DNA from: Erpobdella octoculata
Taxonomy: Eukaryota; Annelida; Clitellata; Hirudinida; Erpobdellidae
Direction of reading: 5' to 3'
Assembly: GCA_963978895.1 (NCBI GenBank)
Contig: OZ022247.1
Span: 21,051,658 to 21,115,657 of the forward strand
Length of the DNA stretch: 64,000 bases
A program made the position numbers and the translations under genes. Positions 26,594-38,500 of the stretch are shown piece after piece (position 1 is the stretch's first letter; every line of letters starts with the position of its first letter). A model generated the notes under the pieces. The model did no database searches, was not told where the DNA came from, and saw only the letters and a list, made by a program, of their open reading frames with translations.

Positions 26594-29500
26594 TCAAGAA
26601 CCCGAAACAAAAAGTCTAAAAATCGTACCCGTGACATCACTAGTAGTTAGTGTTGTTGTCAAAACGGTAGTAGTAGATTCAGTTGTGGTAGTTAGTGTTC
26701 TTGTCGAATCGGTAGTAGTAGATTCAGTTGACGTAGTTGGTGTTGTGGTACTTTCTGTTGTAGTAGATTCATTTGTGGTCGTTGGTGTTGTTGTCAAATC
26801 GGCTGTTGTAGATTCAGTTGTGGTTGTTGGTGTTGTAGTACTTTCTGTTGTAGTAGATTCAGTTGTGGTAGTTGGTGTTATAGTACTTTCTGTTGTAGTA
26901 GATTCTGTTGTGGTAGTTGGTGTTGTAGTACTTTCTGTTGTAGTAGATTCAGTTGTGGTAGTTGGTGTTGTTGTCGATTCGGTAGTAGTAGAATCAGTTG
27001 TGGTAGTTGGTGTTGTAGTACTTTCTGTTGTAGTAGATTCCGTTGTTGTAGTTGGTGTTGTTGTCGATTCGGTAGTAGTAGACTCAGTTGGGTTAGTTGG
27101 TGTTGTATTACTTTCTGTTGTAGTAGAATCAGTTGTTGTAGTTGGTGTTGTAGTACTTTCTGTTGTAGTAGATTCCGTTGTTGTAGTTGGTGTTGTTGTT
27201 GATTCGGTAGTAGTAGACTCAGTTGTGGTTGTTGGTGTTGTTGTCGATTCGGTAGTCGTAGATTCAGTTGTTGTAGTTGGTGTTGTAGTACTTTCTGTTG
27301 TAGTAGATTCTGTAGTGGTAGTTTGTGTTGTTGTCGAATTGGTTGTAGTAGATTCAGTTGTGGTTGTTGGTGTTGTAGAACTTTCTGTTGTAGTAGATTC
27401 AATTTTGGTAGTTGGTGTCGTAGTAATTTCTGTTGTAGTAGATTCAGTTTTGGTAGTTGGTGTTGTAGTACTTTCTGTTGTAGTAGATTCAGTTGTAGTA
27501 GTTTCAGTTGTGGTAGTTGGTGTTATAGTACTTTCTGTTGTAGTTGATTCAGTTGTGGTAGTTGGTGTTGTTGTCGATTCGGTAGTAGTAGAATCAGTTG
27601 TGGTAGTTGGTGTTGTAGTACTTTCTGTTGTACTAGATTCCGTTGTTGTAGTCGGTGTTGTTGTCGATTCGGTAGTAGTAGACTCAGTTGTGGTAGTTGG
27701 TGTTGTTGTCGAATCGGATGTTGTAGATACAGTTGTGGTTGTTGGTGTTGTTGTCGATTCGGTAGTAGTAGATTCCGTTGTTGTAGTTGGTGTTGTTGTT
27801 GATTCGGTAGTAGTACCCTCAGTTGTGGTAGTTGGTGTTGTTGTCGAATCGGTTGTTGTAGATTCAGTTGTGGTTGTTGGTGTTGTTGTTGTTGTCGATT
27901 CAGTAGTAGTAGATTCAATTGTGGTAGTTGGTGTTGTAATACTTTCTGTTGTATTTGATTCAGTTGTGGTAGTTGGTGTTGTTGTCGATTTGGTAGTAGT
28001 AGATTCAGTTGTTATAGTTGGTGTTGTAGTACTTTCTGTTGTAGTAGATTCTGTAGTGGTAGTTGGTGTTGTTTTCGATTCGGTAGTAGAAGACTCAGTA
28101 GTGGTAGTTGGTGTTGTTGTCGAATCGGTTGTTGTAGATTTAGTTGTGGTTGTTGGTGTTGTTGTTGTTGTCGATTCAGTAGTAGTAGATTCAGTTGTGG
28201 TAGTTGGTGTTGTAGTAGATTCAGTTGTGGAAGTTGGTGTTTTAGTACTTTCTGTTGTAGTAGATTCAGTTGTGGTAGTTGGTGTTGTAGTACTTTCTGT
28301 TGTAGTAGATTCAGTTCTGGTTGTTGGTGTTGTTGTCGATTCAGTAGTAGTAGATTCAGTTGTGGTAGTTGGTGTTGTAGTACTATCTGTTGTAGTAGAT
28401 TTAGTTGTTGTAGTTGGTGTTGTTGTTGATTCGATAGTAGTAGATTCAGTTGTGGTTGTTGGTGTTGTTGTCGATTCGGTAGTAGTAGATTCAGTTGTTG
28501 TAGTTGGTGTTGTAGATTCTGTAGTGGTAGTTGGTGTTGTTGTCGAATCGGTTGTAGCAGATTCAGTTGTGGTTGTTGGTGTTGTAGTACTTTCTGTTGT
28601 AGTAGATTCTGTAGTGGTAGTTGGTGTTGTTGTCGAATCGGTTGTTGTAGATTCAGTTGTGGTTGTTGGTGTTGTTGTCGATTCGGTAGTACTAGATTCA
28701 GTTGTGGAAGTTTGTTTTGTTGTACTTTCTGTTGAAGTAGATTCTGTTGTGGTAGTTGGTGTTGGAGTACTTTCTGTTGTAGTAGATTCAGTTGTGGTAG
28801 TTGGTGTTGTAGTACTTTCTGTTGCAGTAGATTCAGTTGTTGTAGTTGGTGTTGTTGTCGATTCGGTAGGAGTAGATTCAGTTGTTGTAGTTGGAGTTGT
28901 TGTCGAATCGGTAGTTGTAGATTCAGTTGTGGTTGTTGGTGTTGTTGTCGATTCGGTAGTAGTAGATTCAGTTGTGGAAGTTGGTGTTGTAATACTCTCT
29001 GTTGTAGTAGACTCAGTTGTGGTAGTTGGTGTTGTAGTACTTTCTGTTGTAGTAGATTCAGTTGTGGTAGTTGGTGTTGTAGTACTTTCTGTTGTAGTAG
29101 ATTCAGTTGTTGTAGTTGGTGTTGTTGTTGATTCGGTGGTAGTAGACTCAGTTGTGGTAGTTGGTGTTGTTGTTGAATCGGTTGTTGTAGATTCAGTTGT
29201 GGTTGTTAGTGTTGTTGTCGATTCGGTAGTAGTTGATTCAGTTGTTGTAGTTGGTGTTGTCGTACTTTCTGTTGTAGCAGATTCAGTTGTTGTAGTTGGT
29301 GTTGTAGTCGAATCGGTTGTTGTATATTCAGTTGTTGTAGTTGGTGTTGTAGTACTTTCTGTTGTAGTGGATTCAGTTGTGGTAGTTGGAGTTGTAGTAC
29401 TTTCTGTTGTAGTAGATTCAGTTGTGGTAGTTGGTGTTGTAGTACTTTCTGTTGTAGTAGATTCTGTTGTGGTAGTTAGTGTTGTAGTACTTTCTGTTGT

Positions 29501-32500
29501 AGTAGATTCAGTTGTGGTAGTTGGTGTTGTTGTAGATTCGGTAGTAGTAGATTCAGTTGTGGTAGTTGGTGTTGTAGTACTTTCTGTTGTAGTAGATTCA
29601 GTTGTTATAGTTGGTGTTGTTGTCGATTCGGTAGTAGTAGATTCAGTTGTTGTAGTTGGTGTTTTTGTCGAATTGGTTGTTGTAGATTCAGTTGTGGTTG
29701 TTGGTGTTGTTGTCGATTCGGTAGTAGTAGATTCAGTTGTGGAAGTTGGTGTTGTAATACTTTCTGTTGTAGTAGACTCAGTTGTGGTAGTTGGTGTTGT
29801 AGTACTTTCTGTTGTAGTAGAATCAGTTGTGGTAGTTGGTGTTGTAGTACTTTCTGTTGTAGTAGATTCAGTTCTGGTTGTTGGTGTTGTTGTCGATTCA
29901 GTAGTAGTAGATTCAGTTGTGGTAGTTGGTGTTGTAGTACTATCTGTTGTAGTAGATTTAGTTGTTGTAGTTGGTGTTGTTGTTGATTCGGTAGTAGTAG
30001 ACTCAGTTGTGGTAGTTGGTGTTGTTGTCGAATCGGTTGTTGTAGATTCAGTTGTGGTTGTTGGTGTTGTTGTCGATTCGGTAGTAGTAGATTCAGTTGT
30101 TGTAGTTAGTGTTGTTGTCGAATCGGTTGTTGTAGATTCAGTTGTGGTTGTTAGTGTTGTAGTACTTTCTGTTGTTGTAGACTCAGTTGTGGTAGTTGTT
30201 GGTGTTGTAGTACTTTCTGTTGTAGTAGATTCGGTTGTGGTAGTTGGTGTTGTAGTACTTTCTGTTGTAGTAGATTCAGTTGTGGTAGTTGGTGTTGTTG
30301 TCGATTCGGTAGTAGTAGACTCAGTTGTGGTAGTTGGTGTTGTTGTCGAATCGGTTGTTGTAGATTCAGTTGTGGGTGTTGTTGTCGATTCGGTAGTTGG
30401 TGTTGTTGTCAAATCGGTTGTAGTAGATTCAGTTGTGGTTGTTGGTGTTGTAGTACTTTCTGTTGTAGTAGATTCAGTTGTTGTAGTTGGTGTTGTAGTA
30501 CTTTCTGTTGTAGTAGATTCTGTAGTGGTAGTTGGTGTTGTTGTCGAATCGGTTGTTGTAGACTCAGTTGTTGTAGTTGGTGTTGTTGTCGAATCGGTTG
30601 TTGTAGATTCAGTTGTGGTTGTTGGTGTTGTTGTCGATTCGGTAGTAGTAGATTCAGTTGTGGTAGTTGGTGTTGTAGTACTTTCTGTTGTAGTAGATTC
30701 TGTTGTGGTAGTTGGTGTTGTCGTACTTTCTGTTGTAGTAGATTCAGTTGTTGTTGTAGTTGGTGTCGTTGTTGATTCGGTGGTAGTAGACTCAGTTGTG
30801 GTAGTTGGTGTTGTTGTCGAATCGGTTGTTGAAGATTCAGTTGTGGTTGTTGGTGTTGTTGTTTTTGTCGATTCGGTAGTAGTAGATTCAGTTGTGGTAG
30901 TTGGTTTTGTTGTCGAATCGGTTGTTGAAGATTCAGTTGTGGTTGTTGGTGTTGTTGTCGATTCGGTAGTAGTAGATTCAGTTGTGGTAGTTGGTGTTGT
31001 AGTACTTTCTGTTGTAGTAGATTCAGTTGTTGTAGTTGGTGTTGTTGTCGAATCGGTTGTTGTAGATTTAGTTGTGGTTGTTGGTGTTGTAGTACTTTCT
31101 GTTGTAGTAGATTCTGTTGTGGTAGTTAGTGTTGTCGTACTTTCTGTTGTAGTAGATTCAGTTGTAGTTGGTGTCGTTGTCGATTCGGTGGTAGTAGACT
31201 CAGTTGTGGTAGTTGGTGTTGTTGTCGAATCGGTTGTTGTAGATTCAGTTGTGGTTGTTGGTGTTGTTGTCGATTCGGTAGTAGTAGATTCAGTTGTGGT
31301 AGTTGGTGTTGTAGTACTTTCTGTTGTAGTAGATTCAGTTGTTGTAGTTGGTGTTGTTGTCGATTCGGTAGTAGTAGAATCAGTTGTGGTAGTTGGAGTT
31401 GTTGTTGAATCGGTTGTTGTAGATTCAGTTGTCGTTGTTGGTGTTGTAGTACTTTCTGTTGTTGTAGACTCAGTTGTGGTAGTTGTTGGTGTTGTAGTAC
31501 TTTCTGTTGTAGTAGATTCGGTTGTGATAGTTGGTGTTGTAGTACTTTCTGTTGTAGTAGATTCAGTTGTGGTAGTTGGTGTTGTTGTCGATTTGGTAGT
31601 AGTAGACTCAGTTGTGGTAGTTGGTGTTGTTGTCGAATCGGTTGTTGTAGATTCAGTTGTGGTTGTTGGTGTTGTTGTTGTTGTCGATTCGGTAGTAGTA
31701 GATTCAGTTGTGGTAGTTGGTGTTGTAGTACTTTCTGTTGTAGTAGATTCAGTTGTTGTAGTTGGTGTTGTTGTCGAATCGGTTGTTGTAGATTCAGTTG
31801 TGGTTGTTGGTGTTGTAGTACTTTCTGTTGTAGTAGATTCAGTTGTTGTAGTTGGTGTCGTTGTCGATTCGGTGGTAGTAGACTCAATTGTGGTAGTTGG
31901 TGTTGTTGTCGAATCGGTTGTTGAAGATTCAGTTGTGGTTGTTGGTGTTGTTGTCGATTCGGTAGTAGTAGATTCTGCTGTGGTAGTTGGTGTTATAGTA
32001 CTTTCTGTTGTAGTAGATTCAGTTGTGGTAGTTGGTGTTGTTGTCGATTCGGTAGTAGTAGACTCAGTTGTGGTAGTTGGAGTTGTTGTTGAATCGGTTG
32101 TTGTAGATTCAGTTGTGGTTGTTGGTGTTGTTGTTGATTCGGTAGTAGTAGATTCAGTTGTTGTAGTTGGTGTTGTTGTCGAATCGGTTGTTGTAGATTC
32201 AGTTGTGGTTGTTAGTGTTGTAGTACTTTCTGTTGTTGTAGACTCAGTTGTGGTAGTTGTTGGTGTTGTAGTACTTTCTGTTGTAGTAGATTCAGTTGTG
32301 GTAGTTGGTGTTGTTGTCGAATCGGTTGTTGTAGATTCAGTTGTGGTTGTTGGTGTTGTTGTCGATTCGGTAGTAGTAGATTCTGCTGTGGTAGTTGGTG
32401 TTATAGTACTTTCTGTTGTAGTAGATTCAGTTGTGGTAGTTGGTGTTGTTGTCGATTCGGTAGTAGTAGACTCAGTTGTGGTAGTTGGAGTTGTTGTTGA

Positions 32501-35500
32501 ATCGGTTGTTGTAGATTCAGTTGTGGTTGTTGGTGTTGTTGTTGATTCGGTAATAGTAGATTCAGTTGTTGTAGTTGGTGTTGTTGTCGAATCGGTTGTT
32601 GTAGATTCAGTTGTGGTTGTTAGTGTTGTAGTACTTTCTGTTGTTGTAGACTCAGTTGTGGTAGTTGTTGGTGTTGTAGTACTTTCTGTTGTAGTAGATT
32701 CGGTTGTGGTAGTTGGTGTTGTAGTACTTTCTGTTGTAGTAGATTCAGTTGTGGTAGTTGGTGTTGTTGTCGATTCGGAAATAGTAGACTCAGTTGTGGT
32801 AGTTGGTGTTGTTGTCGAATCGGTTGTTGTAGATTCAGTTGTGGTTGTTGGTGTTGTTGTCGATTCGGTAGTAGTAGATTCAGTTGTGGTAGTTGGTGTT
32901 GTAGTATATTCAGTTGTTGCAGTTGGTGTTGTTGTCGAATCGGTTGTTGTAGATTCAGTTGTGGTTGTTGGTGTTGTTGTCGATTCGGTAGTAGTAGATT
33001 CAGTTGTGGTAGTTGGTGTTGTAGTACTTTCTGTTGTAGTAGATTCAGTTGTTGTAGTTGGTGTTGTTGTCGATTCGGTAGTAGTAGACTCAGTTGTGGT
33101 AGTTGGAGTTGTAGTTGAATCGGTTGTTGTAGATTCAGTTGTGGTTGTTGGTGTTGTTGTTGATTCGGTAGTAGTAGATTCAGTTGTTGTAGTTGGTGTT
33201 GTTGTCGAATCGGTTGTTGTAGATTCAGTTGTGGTTGTTCGTGTTGTAGTACTTTCTGTTGTTGTAGACTCAGTTGTGGTAGTTGTTGGTGTTGTAGTAC
33301 TTTCTGTTGTAGTAGATTCTGTTGTGGTAGTTGGTGTTGTCGTACTTTCTGTTGTAGTAGATTCAGTTGTTGTAGTTGGTGTCGTTGTTGATTCGGTGGT
33401 AGTAGACTCAGTTGTGGTAGTTGGTGTTGTTGTCGAATCGGTTGTTGAAGATTCAGTTGTGGTTGTTGATGTTGTTGTTGTTGTCGATTCGGTAGTAGTA
33501 GATTCAGTTGTGGTAGTTGGTGTTGTTGTCGATTCGGTAGTAGTAGACTCAGTTGTGGTAGTTGGAGTTGTTGTTGAATCGGTTGTTGTAGATTCAGTTG
33601 TGGTTGTTGATGTTGTTGTTGATTCGGTAGTAGTAGATTTAGTTGTTGTAGTTGGTGTTGTTGTCGAATCGGTTGTTGTAGATTCAGTTGTGGTTGTTGG
33701 TGTTGTTGTCGATTCGGTAGTAGTAGATTCAGTTGTGGAAGTTGGTGTTGTAGTACTTTCTGTTGTTGTAGACTCAGTTGTGGTAGTTTGTGTTGTAGTA
33801 CTTTCTGTTGTAAAAGATTCTGTTGTGGTAGTTGGTGTTGTAGTACTTTCTGTTGTAGTAGATTCAGTTGTGGTAGTTGGTGTTGTTGTCGATTCGGTAG
33901 TAGTAGACTCAGTTGTGGTAGTTGGAGTTGTTGTTGAATCGGTTGTTGTAGATTCAGTTGTGGTTGTTGGTGTTGTTATTGATTCGGTAGTAGTAGATTC
34001 AGTTGTTGTAGTTGGTGTTGTTGTCGAATCGGTTGTTGTAGATTCAGTTGTGGTTGTTGGTGTTGTAGTACTTTCTGTTGTTGTAGACTCAGTTGGGGTA
34101 GTTGTTGGTGTTGTAGTACTTTCTGTTGTAGTAGATTCAGTTGTGGTAGTTAAGGTTGTTGTCGAATCGGTAGTAGTAGATTCAGTTGTGGTAGTTGGTG
34201 TTGTTGTACTTTCTGTTGTAGTAGAATCAGTTGTTGTAGTTCGTGTTGTTGTCGATTCGGTAGTAGTAGAATCAGTTGTGGTAGTTGGAGTTGTACTTGA
34301 ATCGGTTGTTGTAGATTCAGTTGTGGTTGTTGGTGTTGTTGTTGATTCGGTACTAGTAGATTCAGTTGTTGTAGTTGGTGTTGTTGTCGAATCGGTTGTT
34401 GTAGATTCAGCTGTGGTTGTTGGTGTTGTAGTACTTTCTGTTGTTGTAGACTCAGTTGTGATAGTTGTTGGTGTTGTAGTACTTTCTGTTGTAGTAGATT
34501 CTGTTGTGGTAGTTGGTGTTGTAGTACTTTCTGTTGAAGTAGATTCAGTTGTGGTAGTTGGTGTTGTTGTCGATTCGGTAGTAATAGACTCAGTTGTGGT
34601 AGTTGGTGTTGTTGTCGAATCGGTTGTTGTAGATTCAGTTGTGGTTGTTGGTGTTGTTGTCGATTCAGTTGTGGTAGTCGGTGATGTATTACTTTCTGTT
34701 GTAGTAGATTCAGTTGTTGTAGTTGGTGTTGTTGTCGAATCGGTTGTTGTAGATTCAGTTGTGGTTGTTGGTGTTGTAGTACTTTCTGTTGTAGTAGATT
34801 CTGTTGTGGTAGTTGTTTTTGTCGTACTTTCTGTTGTAGTAGATTCAGTTGTTGTAGTTGGTGTCGTTGTCGATTCGGTGGTAGTAGACTCAGTTGTGGT
34901 AGTTGGTGTTGTTGTCGAATCGGTTGTTGTAGATTCAGTTGTGGTTGTTGGTGTTGTTGTCGATTCGGTAGTAGTAGATTCAGTTGTTGTAGTTGGTGTT
35001 GTTGTACTTTCTGTTGTAGTAGAATCAGTTGTTGTAGTTGGTGTTGTTATCGATTCGGTAGTAGTAGAATCAGTTGTGGTAGTTGGAGTTGTTGTTGAAT
35101 CGGTTGTTGTAGATTCAGTTGTGGTTGTTGGTGTTGTTGTTGATTCGGTAGTAGTAGATTCAGTTGTTGTAGTTGGTGTTGTTGTCGAATCGGTTGTTGT
35201 AGATTCAGTTGTGGTAGTTGGAGTTGTTGTTGAATCGGTTGTTGTAGATTCAGTTGTGGTTGTTGGTGTTGTTGTTGATTCGGTAGTAGTAGATTCAGTT
35301 GTTGTAGTTGGTGTTGTTGTCGAATCGGTTGTTGTAGATTCAGTTGTGGTTGTTGGTGTTGTAGTACTTTCTGTTGTTGTAGACTCAGTTGTGGTAGTTG
35401 TTGGTGTTGTAGTACTTTCTGTTGTAGTAGATCCTGTTGTGGTAGTTGTTGTTGTATTACTTTCTGTTGTAGTAGATTCAGTTGTGGTAGTTGGTGTTGT

Positions 35501-38500
35501 TGTCGATTCGGTAGTAGTAGACTCAGTTGTGGTAGTTGGTGTTGTTGTCGAATCGGTTGTTGTAGATTCAGTTGTGGTTGTTGGTGTTGTTGTCGGTTCG
35601 GTTGTAGTAGATTCAGTTGTGGTAGTTGGTGTTGTAGTACTTTCTGTTGTAGTAGATTCAGTTGTTGTAGTTGGTGTTGTTGTCGAATCGGTTGTTGTAG
35701 ATTCAGTTGTGGTTGTTGGTGTTGTAGTACTTTCTGTTGTAGTAGATTCTGTTGTGGTAGTTGGTGTTGTCGTACTTTCTGTTGTAGTAGATTCATTTGT
35801 TGTAGTTGGTGTCGTTGTCGATTCGGTGGTAGTGGACTCAGTTATGATAGTTGGTGTTGTTGTCGAATCGGTTGTTGTAGATTCAGTTGTGGTTGTTGGT
35901 GTTGTTGTCGACTCGGTAGTAGTAGATTCAGTTGTGGTAGTTAGTGTTGTAGTACTTTCTGTTGTAGTAGATTCTGTTGTTGTAGTTGGTGTTGTTGTAG
36001 ATTCGGTAGTAGTAGACTCAGTTGTGGTAGTTGGAGTTGTTGTTGAATCGGTTGTTGTAGATTCAGTTGTTGTAGTTGGTGTTTTTGTCGAATCGGTTGT
36101 TGCAGATTCAGTTGTGGTTGTTGATGTTGTTGTCGATTCGGTAGTAGTAGATTCAGTTGTAGAAGTTGGTGTTGTAGTACTTTCTGTTGTTGTAGACTCA
36201 GTTGTGGTAGTTGGTGTTGTAGTACTTTCTGTTGTAGTAGATTCTGTTGTGGTAGTTGGTGTTGTAGTACTTTCTGTTGTAGTAGATTTAGTTTTGGTTG
36301 TTGGTGTTGTTGTCGATTCGGTAGTAGTAGACTCAGTTGTGGTTGTTGGTGTTGTTGTCGAATCGGTTGTTGTAGATTCAGTTGTGGTTGTTGGTGTTGT
36401 TGTCGATTCGGTAGTAGTAGATTCAGTTGTGGTAGTTGGTGTTGTTGTACTTTCTGTTGTAGTAGATTCTGTTGTGGTAGTTGGTGTTGTAGTACTTTCT
36501 GTTGTAGTAGATTCAGTTGTGGTAGTTGGTGTTGTTGTCGATTCGGTAGTAGTGGACTCAGTTGTAGTAGTTGGTGTTGTTGTCGATTCGGTAGTAGTAG
36601 ATTCAGTTGCTGTAGTTGGTGTTGTAGTACTTTCTGTTGTAGTAGATTCAGTTGTTGTAGTTGGTGTTGTTGTCGAATCGGTTGTTGTAGTTTCAGTTGT
36701 GGTTGTTGGTGTTGTTGTTGATTCGGTAGTAGTAGATTCACTTGTTGTAGTTGGTGTTGTTGTCGATTCGGTAGTAGTAGACTCAGTTGTGGTAGTTGGT
36801 GTTGTTGTCAAATCGGTTGTTGTAGATTCAGTTGTGGTTGTTGGTGTTGTTGTCGATTCGGTAGTAGTAGATTCAGTTGTGGTAGTTGGTGTTGTAGTAC
36901 TTTCTGTTGTAGAAGATTCAGTTGTTGTAGTTGGTGTTGTTGTCGAATCGGTTGTTGTCGAATCGGTTGTTGTAGATTCAGTTGTGGTTGTTGGTGTTGT
37001 ACTACTTTCTGTTGTAGTAGATTCTGTTGTGGTAGTTGGAGTTGTAGTACTTTCTGTTGTAGAAGATTCAGTTGTGGTAGTTGGTGTTGTTGTCGATTCG
37101 GTAGTAGTAGATTCAGTTGTGGTTGTTGGTGTTGTTGTCGATTCGGTAGTAGTAGATTCAGTTGTGGTAGTTGGTGTTGTTGTCGAATCGGTTGTTGTAG
37201 ATTCAGTTGTGGTTGTTGGTGTTGTTGTCGATTCGGTAGTAGTAGATTCAGTTGTGGTAGTTGGTGTTGTAGTACTTTCTGTTGTAGTAGATTCAGTTGT
37301 TGTAGTTGGTGTTGTTGTCGAATCGGTTGTTGTAGATTCAGTTGTGGTAGTTGGTGTTGTTGTTGATTCGGTAGTAGTAGACTCAGTTGTGGTAATTGGT
37401 GTTGTTGTCAAATCAGTTGTTGTAGATTCAGTTGTGGTTGTTGGTGTTGTCGATTCGGTAGTAGTAGATTCAGTTGTGGTAGTTGGTGTTGTAGTACTTT
37501 CTGTTGTCGTAGATTCAGTTGTTGTAGTTGGTGTAGTTGTCGAATCGGTTGTTGTAGATTTAGTTGTGGTAGTTGGTGTTGTTGTCGATTCGGTAGTAGT
37601 AGATTCAGTAGTGGTAGTCGGTGTTGTAGTACTTTCTGTTGTAGTAGATTCAGTTGTTGTGGTTGGTGTTGTTGTCGATTCGATTGTAGTAGACTCAGTT
37701 GTGGTAGTTGTTGTTGTTGTTGAATCGGTTGTTGTAGATTCAGTTGTGGTTGTTGGTGTTGTTGTTGATTCGGTAGTAGTAGATTTAGTTGTTGTAGTTG
37801 GTGTTGTTGTCGATTCGGTAGTAGTAGACTCAGTTGTGGTAGTTGGTGTTGTAGTACTTTCTGTTGTAGTAGATTCAGTTGTTGTAGTTGGTGTTGTTGT
37901 CGAATCGGTTGTTGTAGATTCAGTTGTGGTAGTTGGTGTTGTTGTTGATTCGGTAGTAGTAGACTCAGTTGTGGTAGTTGGTGTTGTTGTCAAATCAGTT
38001 GTTGTAGATTCAGTTGTGGTTGTTGGTGTTGTCGATTCGGTAGTAGTAGATTCAGTTGTGGTAGTTGGTGTTGTAGTACTTTCTGTTGTCGTAGATTCAG
38101 TTGTTGTAGTTGGTGTAGTTGTCGAATCGGTTGTTGTAGATTTAGTTGTGGTAGTTGGTGTTGTTGTCGATTCGGTAGTAGTAGATTCAGTAGTGGTAGT
38201 CGGTGTTGTAGTACTTTCTGTTGTAGTAGATTCAGTTGTTGTGGTTGGTGTTGTTGTCGATTCGATTGTAGTAGACTCAGTTGTGGTAGTTGTTGTTGTT
38301 GTTGAATCGGTTGTTGTAGATTCAGTTGTGGTTGTTGGTGTTGTTGTTGATTCGGTAGTAGTAGATTTAGTTGTTGTAGTTGGTGTTGTTGTCGATTCGG
38401 TAGTAGTAGACTCAGTTGTGGTAGTTGGTGTTGTAGTACTTTCTGTTGTAGTAGATTCAGTTGTTGTAGTTGGTGTTGTTGTCGAATCGGTTGTTGTAGA

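Larger units (their letters stand above)
25582..26642. mobile_element. Complete 1061-bp non-autonomous hAT-like element
   Basis: The left end TAGGGATATGTGACGGGTA and the reverse complement of the right end, TAGTGATGTCACGGGTA, match apart from a 2-bp indel and two substitutions. They begin TAGGG/TAGTG, which fits the YARNG rule for hAT termini. Perfect 8-bp duplications flank it. Subterminal regions carry degenerate AACCCG repeats on the plus strand at both ends. No transposase frame exists, so mobility would need a transposase elsewhere. The interior carries a tRNA-like promoter block (about 26160-26310) and a short inverted piece of the mucin repeat (about 25771-25836). Removing it with one duplication restores the mucin frame exactly. 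Confidence 0.85.
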
